64,000 bases of DNA. It comes from Chlamydiota bacterium (GTDB lineage Bacteria; Auribacterota; Tritonobacteria; UBA1439). The stretch lies in contig JAAYCL010000036.1 in assembly GCA_012729785.1 (NCBI GenBank), positions 1-64,000 of the forward strand, given 5' to 3'. Within the stretch, counting starts at the first letter, position 1, and every line of letters begins with the position of its first letter. A program made the translations under genes and the position numbers. The notes beneath the pieces are model-generated. The model was not told the origin of the DNA and made no database searches. It saw nothing but the letters and a program-made list of their open reading frames with translations. Below are positions 23,847-31,958 of this stretch, one piece after another.

Positions 23847-24170
23847 TTACTCCTTGACGAAGAGGCCCTTGAAGAAGGCGCCTGTCTTTTTGCCGCCGTT
23901 GCCGAAGAAGGAACCGGTTTTCTTGGCGGCGTCCGTGAAGAACTCCCCGGTCCTGGAGCCGAGCTCCTTCGTGCCGTCCCATATCTTGGCCACCGGCGCC
24001 CTGTCCCCGGACGCGGCGGGGGGAGCGGGGACGACGGCCTCAGCGGATTCGGCGGCCGGAGGCGGGGAGGCGAGCTCCTGCGCGGGGGCGTCCGGGAGCG
24101 GCTGCGCAACGCCCGCGGACGGCAGCGCGAAGAGCGCCAGGGCGACGACGAAGAGGGAAACGGCTTTCAT
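23847..24170 (-). CDS. Small secreted protein with KKTGxFF repeats
   Basis: 107 residues from ATG 24170 (GGAGG 5 nt upstream). Signal peptide of ~22 residues (MKAVSLFVVALALFALPSAGVAQ), an Ala/Pro-rich stretch, then a short repeat domain: TGEFFTDAAKKTGSFFGNGGKKTGAFFKGLF. Three TGxFF units suggest an amphipathic surface-binding segment. Unknown family. It has its own promoter (24208-24235) and a leader hairpin (GCGGGG/CCCCGC, 24184-24202). Confidence 0.65.
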   Translation of the reverse strand: MKAVSLFVVALALFALPSAGVAQPLPDAPAQELASPPPAAESAEAVVPAPPAASGDRAPVAKIWDGTKELGSRTGEFFTDAAKKTGSFFGNGGKKTGAFFKGLFVKE

Positions 24171-24207
24171 AACGGCCTCCTTGCGGGGAGGCGAGCCCCG
24201 CATATGT

Positions 24208-24235
24208 ACGATAGCAGGTTGACCGTTCATGTCAA
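24208..24235 (-). promoter_or_regulatory. Promoter of the small secreted protein gene
   Basis: TTGACA (24235-24230), 16-nt spacer, TATCGT (24213-24208). A palindrome GTTGAC-N7-GTCAAC (24219-24237) overlaps the -35 and spacer and could be an operator. Confidence 0.55.
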
Positions 24236-24300
24236 CAGGGTTGTGGTCCCGACGCCTCCGGCCGTGGCGGAATCCGGGGCGGTGAGGTACCATAGCCGCC

Positions 24301-25224
24301 GTGAGAGCGATTCAGGCGGCGTCGATCGATCGCGAACTTGCAGGTGCGCTCCGCCGCGGGGGGCGTCGCGGCGAGGTTCTCTCCACGCACCGGAAGGCGG
24401 CGTATCTGGCGGCGCAGGACGGGCGGCTGGTTGTCCTTGCGGGAGAGGAGGCCGGCAACGGCCCCGGGTTTGTCGTCGTGCCGGGCGTCTCCTCGTTTGC
24501 CGCGGGGCCGGGTGCGGTGGTCCCGGGCGAGCCGTGGGAGGCGGCAGGGTCGCTCCTGGTCGTCGGCGGGGGGCGGCTGGGGATCGAAACGGAGGGGGCC
24601 ACGGCGTGGGATGCCGAATTGCGAATCCTCCCGTTACGAAATGGTGCCCGGGAGCGGGCGGATGCGGCGCTCGAAATCGCGCAGGCGGGGCGTCCCGCGG
24701 GGGCGCTCGGCGCGCTCATCGGCGATCTCGCCGCGATCGCCGCGGGGGGGACGCCGCGCGGGTGCGGCACGGTCGAGCGGAGGGTCCGCCTGCTCGCGGA
24801 CGCCCTCGCGGCGGGGAGCGGGGTCGCGGCCGCCGCGTCCGCCCTCGTCGGCCTCGGGGACGGGCTCACCCCCTCCTGCGACGATCTGCTCGCCGGTCTC
24901 GCCGGGACGCTTCGACTCTTCTCCGGGGACCGGCGCCACGGGGCGTGGGCGCGCGGCGCGCTCGCGGCGGTCGCCGTGTCGGTCGAGGAGGCGGGAAGCC
25001 GTACCACCCCCGTCTCCCGGCATTTCCTGCGGGCGGCGGCGCGCGGGCGCTTCGCGGAGCGGCCGAAAAATCTTCTCGAGGCGGTGCGCGGCGGCGGCGA
25101 GAAAACGGTGGCGGAGGCGGCGGTTCGGATGCTACACTGTGGAGCCACGTCGGGCGCGGACCTGGTCTTCGGCGTCGCGCTGGGGTTTCTCGTCCTGTCC
25201 CGCCGCGAAAAGGAGGGGTTATGA
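24301..25224 (+). CDS. allH: DUF2877 protein, AllH (YlbF)-like carbamoyltransferase subunit
   Basis: 307 residues from GTG 24301. The C-terminal half carries the DUF2877 signatures LVGLGDGLTPSCDDLLAG and GATSGADLVFGVALGF. In E. coli the DUF2877 protein YlbF (AllH) is, with FdrA (AllF) and YlbE (AllG), one of three proteins required for oxamate carbamoyltransferase. Homologues of the other two are at 30500-33494 in this window. No ribosome site precedes the GTG; a -10-like TACCAT (24288-24293) is so close that the mRNA could be leaderless. The stop overlaps the next ATG (ATGA), coupling it to the cyclase gene. The substrate here is probably a ureido compound, but that is inference. Confidence 0.8.
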   Translation: MRAIQAASIDRELAGALRRGGRRGEVLSTHRKAAYLAAQDGRLVVLAGEEAGNGPGFVVVPGVSSFAAGPGAVVPGEPWEAAGSLLVVGGGRLGIETEGATAWDAELRILPLRNGARERADAALEIAQAGRPAGALGALIGDLAAIAAGGTPRGCGTVERRVRLLADALAAGSGVAAAASALVGLGDGLTPSCDDLLAGLAGTLRLFSGDRRHGAWARGALAAVAVSVEEAGSRTTPVSRHFLRAAARGRFAERPKNLLEAVRGGGEKTVAEAAVRMLHCGATSGADLVFGVALGFLVLSRREKEGL

Positions 25225-25991
25225 AACTGAAGATGTACGATCTGACGCAGCCGCTGAGCGACCTCACCCCCGCCTGGCCGACCTACGAGCCGCTGCAGGT
25301 GAAGTTCTTCAAGCGCCTCGCTCCCAACGGCGCCAACGGACAGCTCGTGACGCACTCCAACCACGTGGGCACCCACCTCGACGGCTCCCTGCACTTCTGC
25401 ACGCACGGCCGCGACATCGCTTCGATCCCGCTCGAGGAGCTCGTGAGCGACGGCGTGATCGTGGACCTGAGCGACATCGCCGAGGACTACGGCATCTACA
25501 CCTCCAAGCAGATCACCGACCGGGTCGAGGTGCGGAAGGGCGATATCCTGATCATCAACACCGGGTACCATCGGTACGCGTGGGACCAGCCTGCGGCCGA
25601 CGAGGTCCGCTACATGGTGAAGCACCCGGGCCCGCAGCGGGAGTTCTCGCGCTGGTGCCAGCAGATGAAGTTCAAGTGGATCGGGGTCGACTGCGGCTCG
25701 GCGGACCACCCGATGAACACGAAGATACGCGAGTGGATGCCGAAGCAGGCCGCCGAGTGCGAGGCGTACTTCCAGAAGAGGTACGGCAAGTCCATCGACG
25801 ACCTGTTCCCGCCAGACCATTACCAGCTGATGCACATCGACCTCTTCCCGCAGGACATCATCCACGCCGAGAATCTCGGCGGGGAGATCGACAAGGTGCT
25901 GAACCGCCGGATGGTCATCGGCTGCTTCCCCTGGCGCTGGGTCGGCGGGGAGTCGTCGATCTGCCGCATCGTGGCGTTCGACATGAAGTAG
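25221..25991 (+). CDS. Cyclase-family (PF04199) metal-dependent hydrolase
   Basis: 256 residues. The family signature HxGTHxDxxxHF appears as HVGTHLDGSLHF (about 48-59), the metal site of kynurenine formamidase, isatin hydrolase and related enzymes that open cyclic amides or cleave formyl amides. IGVDCGSADHP and HYQLMHIDLFPQDIIHAENL give the rest of the fold. It is translated with DUF2877 (4-bp overlap) and followed by uridine phosphorylase, so a role in opening or deacylating a pyrimidine- or purine-derived ring is likely. AGGAGG lies 8 nt before the ATG. Confidence 0.82.
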   Translation: MKLKMYDLTQPLSDLTPAWPTYEPLQVKFFKRLAPNGANGQLVTHSNHVGTHLDGSLHFCTHGRDIASIPLEELVSDGVIVDLSDIAEDYGIYTSKQITDRVEVRKGDILIINTGYHRYAWDQPAADEVRYMVKHPGPQREFSRWCQQMKFKWIGVDCGSADHPMNTKIREWMPKQAAECEAYFQKRYGKSIDDLFPPDHYQLMHIDLFPQDIIHAENLGGEIDKVLNRRMVIGCFPWRWVGGESSICRIVAFDMK

Positions 25992-26074
25992 CGGGCCCCC
26001 TGATCCGTTCCACTCCTTCCCCGAGCGGGGGGACATGGCGCGGACGGAGGCGTGCGAGAGAAGGAGGATCCACG

Positions 26075-26824
26075 ATGAGCAAGAAGCAGCACCATATCGA
26101 CTGCGGCCCCGGCGACGTCGGACGGTATGTCCTGCTCCCCGGCGATCCCGGGCGCGTGCCGGTGATCGCGGCGCATCTGAAGAACGCGGCCATGGTGGCG
26201 CAGAACAGGGAGTACACCACCTATACCGGCGAGGTGGACGGGGTGCGGGTCTCCGTGACCTCCACGGGGATCGGCTGCCCCTCGGCGGCGATCGCGGTCG
26301 AGGAGCTCGCCCGCATCGGCGCCGACACCTTCATCAGGGTCGGGACCGCGGGGGCGCTCCAGATGAACGTGGCCCTCGGCGATCTGGTGATCTCCACCGC
26401 GACGGTGCGCGACGACGGGACCTCGCGGCAGTACCTGCCGCGCTCCGTGCCCGCGGTGTCGGATTTCCACCTCACGATGGCCCTCTGGGAGGCGGCGCGC
26501 AAGCTCGGCCACCGCGCCCATCTCGGCGTGACGCAGACGAAGGACGCCTTTTACACCGAGGAGGACGACCCGACGCTGCCGCGCTACGAGGAGATCCAGC
26601 GCGAGTGGAAGGCGTACCAGAAGGCCAACGTGCTCGCCTCCTCGATGGAATCGTCCGCGATCTTCAGCGTCGCGATGATCCGAAAACTCCGCGCCGCGGA
26701 GATCCTCGCGGTCATCGGCTCCACCTACTCTGGCGAGATGATCGTCAAGAAGGTCGGGATCGATGAGATGATCGCCACGGCAATCGAGGCGATCCGCATC
26801 ATCGCCGCGCGGGATTCGAAATGA
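26075..26824 (+). CDS. udp: Uridine phosphorylase
   Basis: 249 residues from ATG 26075 (AAGGAGG at 26061-26067). It splits uridine with phosphate into uracil and ribose 1-phosphate. Family marks: YVLLPGDPGRVPVIAAHL with the phosphate-binding GDPGR, STGIGCPSAAIAVEELARIGADTFIRVGTAGAL, and the ribose-binding MESSAIFSVA. The canonical GGIG motif is TGIG here. It supplies uracil to PreT/PreA and ribose phosphate to central metabolism. Its stop overlaps the following nitrilase ATG. Confidence 0.88.
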   Translation: MSKKQHHIDCGPGDVGRYVLLPGDPGRVPVIAAHLKNAAMVAQNREYTTYTGEVDGVRVSVTSTGIGCPSAAIAVEELARIGADTFIRVGTAGALQMNVALGDLVISTATVRDDGTSRQYLPRSVPAVSDFHLTMALWEAARKLGHRAHLGVTQTKDAFYTEEDDPTLPRYEEIQREWKAYQKANVLASSMESSAIFSVAMIRKLRAAEILAVIGSTYSGEMIVKKVGIDEMIATAIEAIRIIAARDSK

Positions 26825-27705
26825 AGCGCATCGTCGCCGCGGGCGTGCAGATCGCCGTGCACCCCAACGACCCCGCCGCCAACATCGCGAAGGCGGCGGC
26901 GTGGCTCCGCCGGGCGTGCGCGGAGGCGCGACCGGACCTCGTGGTCTTCCCCGAATCGGTGACGACCGGCTTCGCCCCGGCCCTTTCCCCGCGCGAGCTG
27001 CATCGCCTCGTGGACCGCATCCCCGGCCGCCTGACGGCGGAGATGCAGCGGCTCGCCCGCCGGCACCGCGTCCACATCGTCTGGCCCACCTACGAGCGGG
27101 GGGAGAAGCCGGGGATCGTCTACAACAGCGCCGCCCTCATCGGCCCCGACGGGAAGATCATCGGGGTCTACCGGAAGACGCACCCGTTTCCCACCGAGCG
27201 GCTCGCGGGCGGCGGGTGGACGACCCCGGGCGTCTCCGCGGAGGTCTACGAGACAAAGATCGGCGCGGTCGGGATGGTCATATGCTACGACGGGGATTTC
27301 CCGGAGCTCGTCCGCCTGCTTGCCGTGAAGGGGGCGGAGATCGTCGTCCGGCCGTCGGCGTTCATGCGGAGCTTCGACATCTGGGAGATCACCAACTGCG
27401 CCCGCGCCTACGACAACCACGTCTACTGGGTCGCGGTGAACGCCGTCGGCTTCGACGCGGCCGGCAACCACTACTCCGGCGGCAGCATGATCGTGAGCCC
27501 GATCGCCAGGAAGCTGGCGCAGGCGAGGGGAGGGGAGGAGATCATCTTCGCGGAGCTCGACCCGGACCCGATCCGGCACCTGACCTACGGGAGCACGGCG
27601 CCGATGTGCTTCGACCACCTCGAGGACCGCAATCTCGCCGCCTACGACGGCGTTCTTGCCCCCGCCCGGAGCCGCTTCAAGCCCGCCCGGCGCATTAAAT
27701 ACTGA
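26821..27705 (+). CDS. Nitrilase-superfamily amidohydrolase (second copy type)
   Basis: 294 residues. Triad Glu in VVFPESVTTGF, Lys in GVYRKTHPF, Cys in MVICYDGDFPE. It is clearly different from the enzyme at 22839-23741 (closer to general carbon-nitrogen hydrolases and amidases than to beta-ureidopropionases). It is translationally coupled to uridine phosphorylase (4-bp overlap), the last gene of the DUF2877-cyclase-udp-nitrilase operon. It could hydrolyse a carbamoyl or amide product of the cyclase step. Direct substrate unknown. Confidence 0.8.
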   Translation: MKRIVAAGVQIAVHPNDPAANIAKAAAWLRRACAEARPDLVVFPESVTTGFAPALSPRELHRLVDRIPGRLTAEMQRLARRHRVHIVWPTYERGEKPGIVYNSAALIGPDGKIIGVYRKTHPFPTERLAGGGWTTPGVSAEVYETKIGAVGMVICYDGDFPELVRLLAVKGAEIVVRPSAFMRSFDIWEITNCARAYDNHVYWVAVNAVGFDAAGNHYSGGSMIVSPIARKLAQARGGEEIIFAELDPDPIRHLTYGSTAPMCFDHLEDRNLAAYDGVLAPARSRFKPARRIKY

Positions 27706-27719
27706 AGTATCGGGGCATC

Positions 27720-28672
27720 GGGGTCGGACCACGTTATCTTATTGGCGTCGCATGAGTTAGGTTGAATCAAAAGCTTAAAAAAGGCCTTAGACGCGTTTTT
27801 TGCCCCTGTTTTCAGCGTATAAGCACTCGCTCTAGAGGGGGTGCGCTATGCCACGCGCGAGCAGGTATATCCTGCCAGGGCATCTGTATCATATCACGCA
27901 TCGATGTCACAACCGCTCCTTCCTTCTGAAGTTTTCCGTGGATCGCAACTATTACAGAGCATGCCTGCGCGAAGCGGCCCATCGGTATAAAGTATCCATA
28001 CTCGGCTACTGCATTACGCGCAACCATATCCACTTGATAGTGTGCTGCCTCCGCCCTCATTCGATCAGCCGTTTCATGCAGTTCGTGGAAGGGCGGAGCG
28101 CCCAGCAATACAATACGAGGAAAAAACGGAAGGGCGCATTCTGGGAGGACCGATATTTCTGCACAATGATTCAGAATGGCAGATCTCTTTGGAATTGCCT
28201 GCGTTACATAGACTTAAACATGATGCGTGCCGGGGTCGTTCTACACCCCAGCGAATGGGTATGGTGCGGCTACAGCGAGTTCATGGGGCTTCGGGTAAGA
28301 TACCGGATCCTGGATATACCCACGCTCCTTGTAATGCTCGGCTTTTCTGACGTCGAGAACGCAAGAAAATTTTACAGGGAAGATATAGCGCTGCATAGTG
28401 CCGCGGGAGATATGAAACGCCGGCCTGTGTGGACTGAAAGTCTTGCGGTTGGAGACAGGGCTTTTGTGGCCGCCATGAAGAAACGCATCCCCCGCATGAG
28501 AACCTATTCCACGAAAGACGAGACATTTGCGGGAGCGGATATTTGGAGTATCAAGGAGAAGAAGCGCCCTTACACTTGATTTTTAGGGGTCAAAATCGCT
28601 TCTAAGGCCCTTTTTAGGGCCTAAAAATGCTGTAACACGTTCTTGTCGTGATAGATATCGTGGTCCGACCCC
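27720..28672 (+). mobile_element. RAYT-like transposon with ~95-bp inverted ends
   Basis: Left end GGGGTCGGACCACGTTATCT (27720-27739) and right end ATATCGTGGTCCGACCCC (28655-28672) are inverted repeats. The similarity continues inward for ~95 bp through GGCCTTAG...GCG.TTTT blocks on each side. A single transposase gene lies between them. The same ends bound a 244-bp element at 34685-34928. Confidence 0.82.
27848..28579 (+). CDS. REP-associated tyrosine transposase (Y1/HUH family)
   Basis: 243 residues. Y1-transposase fold as in IS200/RAYT proteins: YHITHRCHNRSF near the N-terminus, the HUH metal motif in ITRNHIHLIV (His-Ile-His), the catalytic Tyr in QQYNTRKKRKG and GAFWEDRYF after it. It cuts single-stranded DNA and forms a 5'-phosphotyrosine. 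The C-terminal ~100 residues (from about 145) are specific to the RAYT branch. Base composition is visibly lower in GC than the flanks. It appears intact. IS200-type elements lack long inverted repeats, so the ~95-bp ends are notable. Confidence 0.85.
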   Translation: MPRASRYILPGHLYHITHRCHNRSFLLKFSVDRNYYRACLREAAHRYKVSILGYCITRNHIHLIVCCLRPHSISRFMQFVEGRSAQQYNTRKKRKGAFWEDRYFCTMIQNGRSLWNCLRYIDLNMMRAGVVLHPSEWVWCGYSEFMGLRVRYRILDIPTLLVMLGFSDVENARKFYREDIALHSAAGDMKRRPVWTESLAVGDRAFVAAMKKRIPRMRTYSTKDETFAGADIWSIKEKKRPYT

Positions 28673-28810
28673 AAACCATAGTGGAGGAGCCGCTCCGGAG
28701 TCCCCTGCTGTTGCTCTTCAATTCAGTGCGGGGAATCTATCCGGCGTCCGTTGCTTCCGGCGGCGTTTAGATCCTTATCATATTTCGGCAGAGAGAGTTG
28801 TATACAACGT

Positions 28811-30472
28811 CTACAGGAAGCAGGCGGGGGGTTTGTAGAGGCCCCCGGAGGCCTTCACGAGGTCGTCGATCGTCTCGGCGGCGAGAAGGTCGTGCCGTGC
28901 GTCTGCAGGTTTGAGGCCGATGTCCTCGGGGTAGAGGACGATCTTTTCGGCCCGCAAACGCTCTGTCTCCGCTTTCTTCTCCTTCCTGCCCAGCGGGGTG
29001 TCCCCGGCGACGGAGCGGATGGCGGCCCGGCGGACGGATATGTCCGGGCAGCGGTGGAGCACGGCGATCCCCTTCTCCGTGACGATGTGCGTGATCTCGT
29101 CGCCGTAGAGCATCACGGGGGGGAGGGGGAAGAGCCCCTGCGTGTGGAGCTTCTCGGCGTCGAGGTGCTCGATGAACACCGGAATCCCCTTCTTCTCGCT
29201 CACGGTGGGGGTGAGCTGAACCACGAGCTTCCGGCCGCGCGCGAGCCCCCCGGCGCTGCGGATCGACCCCTCGTCCTCGGCTCCCGCCTTCAGCCAGGAG
29301 TCGCTCACGTGCCGCCTCCCCCGCGCGTTGCTCCCGAGGTTGGGGGCGCCTCCGAAGCCCGCGATGCGGCTCATCGTGGCGGTCGAGCTGTTCCCGTTTT
29401 CGTCGATCTGGAGCGTCATCCCGACGAACATGTCGCTGGCGTAGATCCCGGCCACCTGCGAGAGCAGGCGGTTGGAGCGCAGGCTGCCGTCGCGGCCGTT
29501 GAAGAAGATGTCGCTGCGCTCGCGGATGTACCCCTCCATCCCCGGCTCGCTCCCGAACGAGTGGACGCTCTTGACGAATCCCGCCTCGATCGCCGGGATG
29601 AGGGTGGGGTGGGGATTGAGGATCCAGTGCGTACACGCCTTCCCCTTGAGGCCGAGCGTTTCGCCGTAGGTGGGGAGCAGGAGCTCGATCCCGCAGGTCG
29701 TGTAGCCGATCCCGTGGTTCAGGCTCCCGACCATGTACGGGGCGTAGATCCCCTTCATGGCGAGCATCCCGATGAGGATCTGGAGCTGGGTGATCTTGGC
29801 CGGGTCGCGCGTGAAGAGCGGCTCGATGTAGGGCGAACTGCCGCAGGGGATGACGTAGTCGACCCGGTCCCCCGGGATATCCACGCGCGGGAGCCGCGAA
29901 ACGATCTCCCGCACCTGCGCGATGACGATCCCCTGCCGGAACGCCGCGGCCTCCACGATCGTCGGCGTCTCCTCGGTGTTGTAGCCGGTGTAGAGGTTCC
30001 CGTCGGCGTCGGCGAGTTCCGCCGCCACGAGCGCGACGCGCGGGGTGAGGTCCACGAAGTAGCGGCCGTACAGCTCGAGGTAGGTGTGGATGGCGCCGAT
30101 CTTCACCTTCTTCTCGTTTGCGATCCGGGCGATCTCCTTGGCCTGGGGCCCCGAGAAGGCGAAGTCGAGCTTCTCGGCGATACCGCGGTCGAAGACCGCG
30201 ACATGTTCCGGCAGGACGATCGACGACTGGACCATGTGGAGGCGGTTGATCCTGGCCGGGTCGAGGCCCGCGAGCGTCGCGGCCAGGAACGCCGCCTGCT
30301 TCTGGTTGTCGCCCTCGATAGTCACCCGGTCGCCGGGGCGCAGCACCGCGTAGAGCAGCCCCGCGGCGTTGGCGGGGGGGACGATCTTGGCGCCTCCCGC
30401 GAGGAGCGGGCGGGCGGCGGCGAGGCGTTGTTCACGGTCGCGGGCGAGCGTGCGGTAGTCTTTCGGGGTCAT
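28811..30472 (-). CDS. mdcA: Malonate decarboxylase alpha subunit-like CoA/ACP transferase (MdcA), stand-alone
   Basis: 553 residues, the MdcA length. Matches MdcA along its whole course: RLAAARPLLAGG, GDRVTIEGDNQKQAAFLA, FAFSGPQAKEIARI, IGAIHTYLELYGRYFVDLTP, VDIPGDRVDYVIPCGSSPYIEPLFTRDP, LNHGIGYTTCGIELLLPTYGE, FNGRDGSLRSNR, SRIAGFGGAPN. MdcA exchanges acetyl for malonyl on the ACP subunit of malonate decarboxylase. The other subunits (mdcB, C, D, E, G, H) are absent here, so it probably works as a CoA transferase on malonate or another acid. It is the third gene of a minus-strand operon after FdrA and DUF1116 (27 bp gap). In context it could activate malonate-level products of beta-alanine. 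Confidence 0.88.
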   Translation of the reverse strand: MTPKDYRTLARDREQRLAAARPLLAGGAKIVPPANAAGLLYAVLRPGDRVTIEGDNQKQAAFLAATLAGLDPARINRLHMVQSSIVLPEHVAVFDRGIAEKLDFAFSGPQAKEIARIANEKKVKIGAIHTYLELYGRYFVDLTPRVALVAAELADADGNLYTGYNTEETPTIVEAAAFRQGIVIAQVREIVSRLPRVDIPGDRVDYVIPCGSSPYIEPLFTRDPAKITQLQILIGMLAMKGIYAPYMVGSLNHGIGYTTCGIELLLPTYGETLGLKGKACTHWILNPHPTLIPAIEAGFVKSVHSFGSEPGMEGYIRERSDIFFNGRDGSLRSNRLLSQVAGIYASDMFVGMTLQIDENGNSSTATMSRIAGFGGAPNLGSNARGRRHVSDSWLKAGAEDEGSIRSAGGLARGRKLVVQLTPTVSEKKGIPVFIEHLDAEKLHTQGLFPLPPVMLYGDEITHIVTEKGIAVLHRCPDISVRRAAIRSVAGDTPLGRKEKKAETERLRAEKIVLYPEDIGLKPADARHDLLAAETIDDLVKASGGLYKPPACFL

Positions 30473-30499
30473 CTCCTGCAGGATCTCCTTGGACGGCGC

Positions 30500-31924
30500 T
30501 CAGGGGGCGTATCGCTCGGCGAACGCCGCGAGGGCCCGGCGAAAGAGGTCCGGATCGGCCCGGAGCAGCCCCGCGCCGATCTGGCCGATCCCCGGCTTCC
30601 GGTGGGCGACGCCGGTGTTGATGACCGGGGTGATGCCGGTCTCGACCACCTTGCGGATATCCACCCCCGCCGGGGTGCCGCGGAAGTCGAGCGTGGGGAG
30701 CAGAAAGTCGCGGTGTTCCGCCCAGGTGATCTCGTACATCTCGCGGGTGTAGCGGACCGCGTCGGCGGGGGACCCGCCGACGAACTTCACGATCGCCGGC
30801 GCCGCCGCCATCGCCATCGCCCCGACCGCGCCCGTCTCCGTGATGGTGCTGTCGCCGAGGTCCCGGCAGCCGTCGGCGGCGGTGAAGCCCGGGAAGTAGA
30901 GCCCCTTCGGCTCCCCGGCGGGGGCGGTGAACCACCGGTCCCCGAGCCCCGCGACGCGGATCCCGATCTCGACGCCGTTGCGCGCCATCGCGCAGACGAT
31001 CGTCGATCCCTCGAGCCCCTTCACCGCGTCCGCGGTCGCCTTCGAGGCGGGCATCGTCAGGTTGAGGAAGAAATGGTCGTTGCCGGTGATGAAGGAGAAG
31101 ATCTCCGCCGCCGTCTTCTTGTCGATGCCGGTCGCCAACAGGTGCGGGGTGATGAGGCGCAGGAAGAGGCTCGTCCCGGCGACGTTCCGGTTGTGGCACT
31201 CGTCGCCCATCATCAGCGCCTGCGCCATGAGGGACTTGAGGTTGATCCCCCCCGCGCGCCGCACCGCCTCCGCGAGCGCCGGCGCGAGGACGGTCTCCAT
31301 CCACTTCAGGCGCGCGAGCACCTCCGGATCGTTGGCGCCGAAACGGAGCACCTTGCCGAGCCCCTCGTTGAGCGTCGTGTAGGCGGTGTTCCCCGCGGTC
31401 TCATTCCGGACGCAGAAGACCCACATCGAGGGGGAGACGACCCCCGCCATCGGGCCGACGGCGGAGTGGTGATGGCAGGGGGAGAAGTCGATCTTGCCGC
31501 TCCCGGCGAGCCGTTCGGCCTCCGCGATGTCGCGCGCCTTCCCCTCGTAGACGAGGGCGCCGGCGACGGCCCCGCGCATCGGCCCGCACATCGCCTCCCA
31601 CGCGATCGGGGGGCCGGCGTGCAGGATGGTGCGGTCGGTCATCCCCGGGATCACCTCGCGCGCGGGCCGGATGTCCACAAGGACCGGCTGGGCGCCGAGC
31701 ATGATCTCGACGGCCCGGTCGTTGGACTTTTTGATGGCCTCGGCGATCGGGGCCAGGGAGTCGAGGAAGGCCAGGGATTCGGGGTCGCCGCCCGCGGGCG
31801 GCTTCCAGTCCACGTGGATCGCGCGCGCCCCCTGTTGGAGGATCGCCGCGGTGAACGACTCGAGCCCCATGCCGATGACGGCGGGCTTCCCTTCGAGGAG
31901 GTTGCCGGCGGTCTGTCTGTTCAT
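30500..31924 (-). CDS. allG: DUF1116 protein, AllG (YlbE)-like carbamoyltransferase subunit
   Basis: 474 residues. DUF1116 proteins are found next to FdrA. Visible: HVDWKPPAGGDP near the N-terminus, a long segment with CGPMRGAVAGALVYEG, FSPCHHHSAVGPMAGVVSPSMWVF, NEGLGKVLRFGA, LMMGDECHNRNVAGTSLFLR and FVGGSPADAVRYTREMYEIT. The His- and Cys-rich motifs (PCHHHSA, GDECHNRN) look like active-site elements. In E. coli the homologue YlbE (AllG) is required with FdrA and YlbF for oxamate carbamoyltransferase. It is 34 bp downstream of FdrA and 27 bp upstream of the MdcA-like gene. Confidence 0.87.
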   Translation of the reverse strand: MNRQTAGNLLEGKPAVIGMGLESFTAAILQQGARAIHVDWKPPAGGDPESLAFLDSLAPIAEAIKKSNDRAVEIMLGAQPVLVDIRPAREVIPGMTDRTILHAGPPIAWEAMCGPMRGAVAGALVYEGKARDIAEAERLAGSGKIDFSPCHHHSAVGPMAGVVSPSMWVFCVRNETAGNTAYTTLNEGLGKVLRFGANDPEVLARLKWMETVLAPALAEAVRRAGGINLKSLMAQALMMGDECHNRNVAGTSLFLRLITPHLLATGIDKKTAAEIFSFITGNDHFFLNLTMPASKATADAVKGLEGSTIVCAMARNGVEIGIRVAGLGDRWFTAPAGEPKGLYFPGFTAADGCRDLGDSTITETGAVGAMAMAAAPAIVKFVGGSPADAVRYTREMYEITWAEHRDFLLPTLDFRGTPAGVDIRKVVETGITPVINTGVAHRKPGIGQIGAGLLRADPDLFRRALAAFAERYAP

Positions 31925-31958
31925 CCGTGTTCCATCCTATGGGCGCCGTGCGCCCGGG

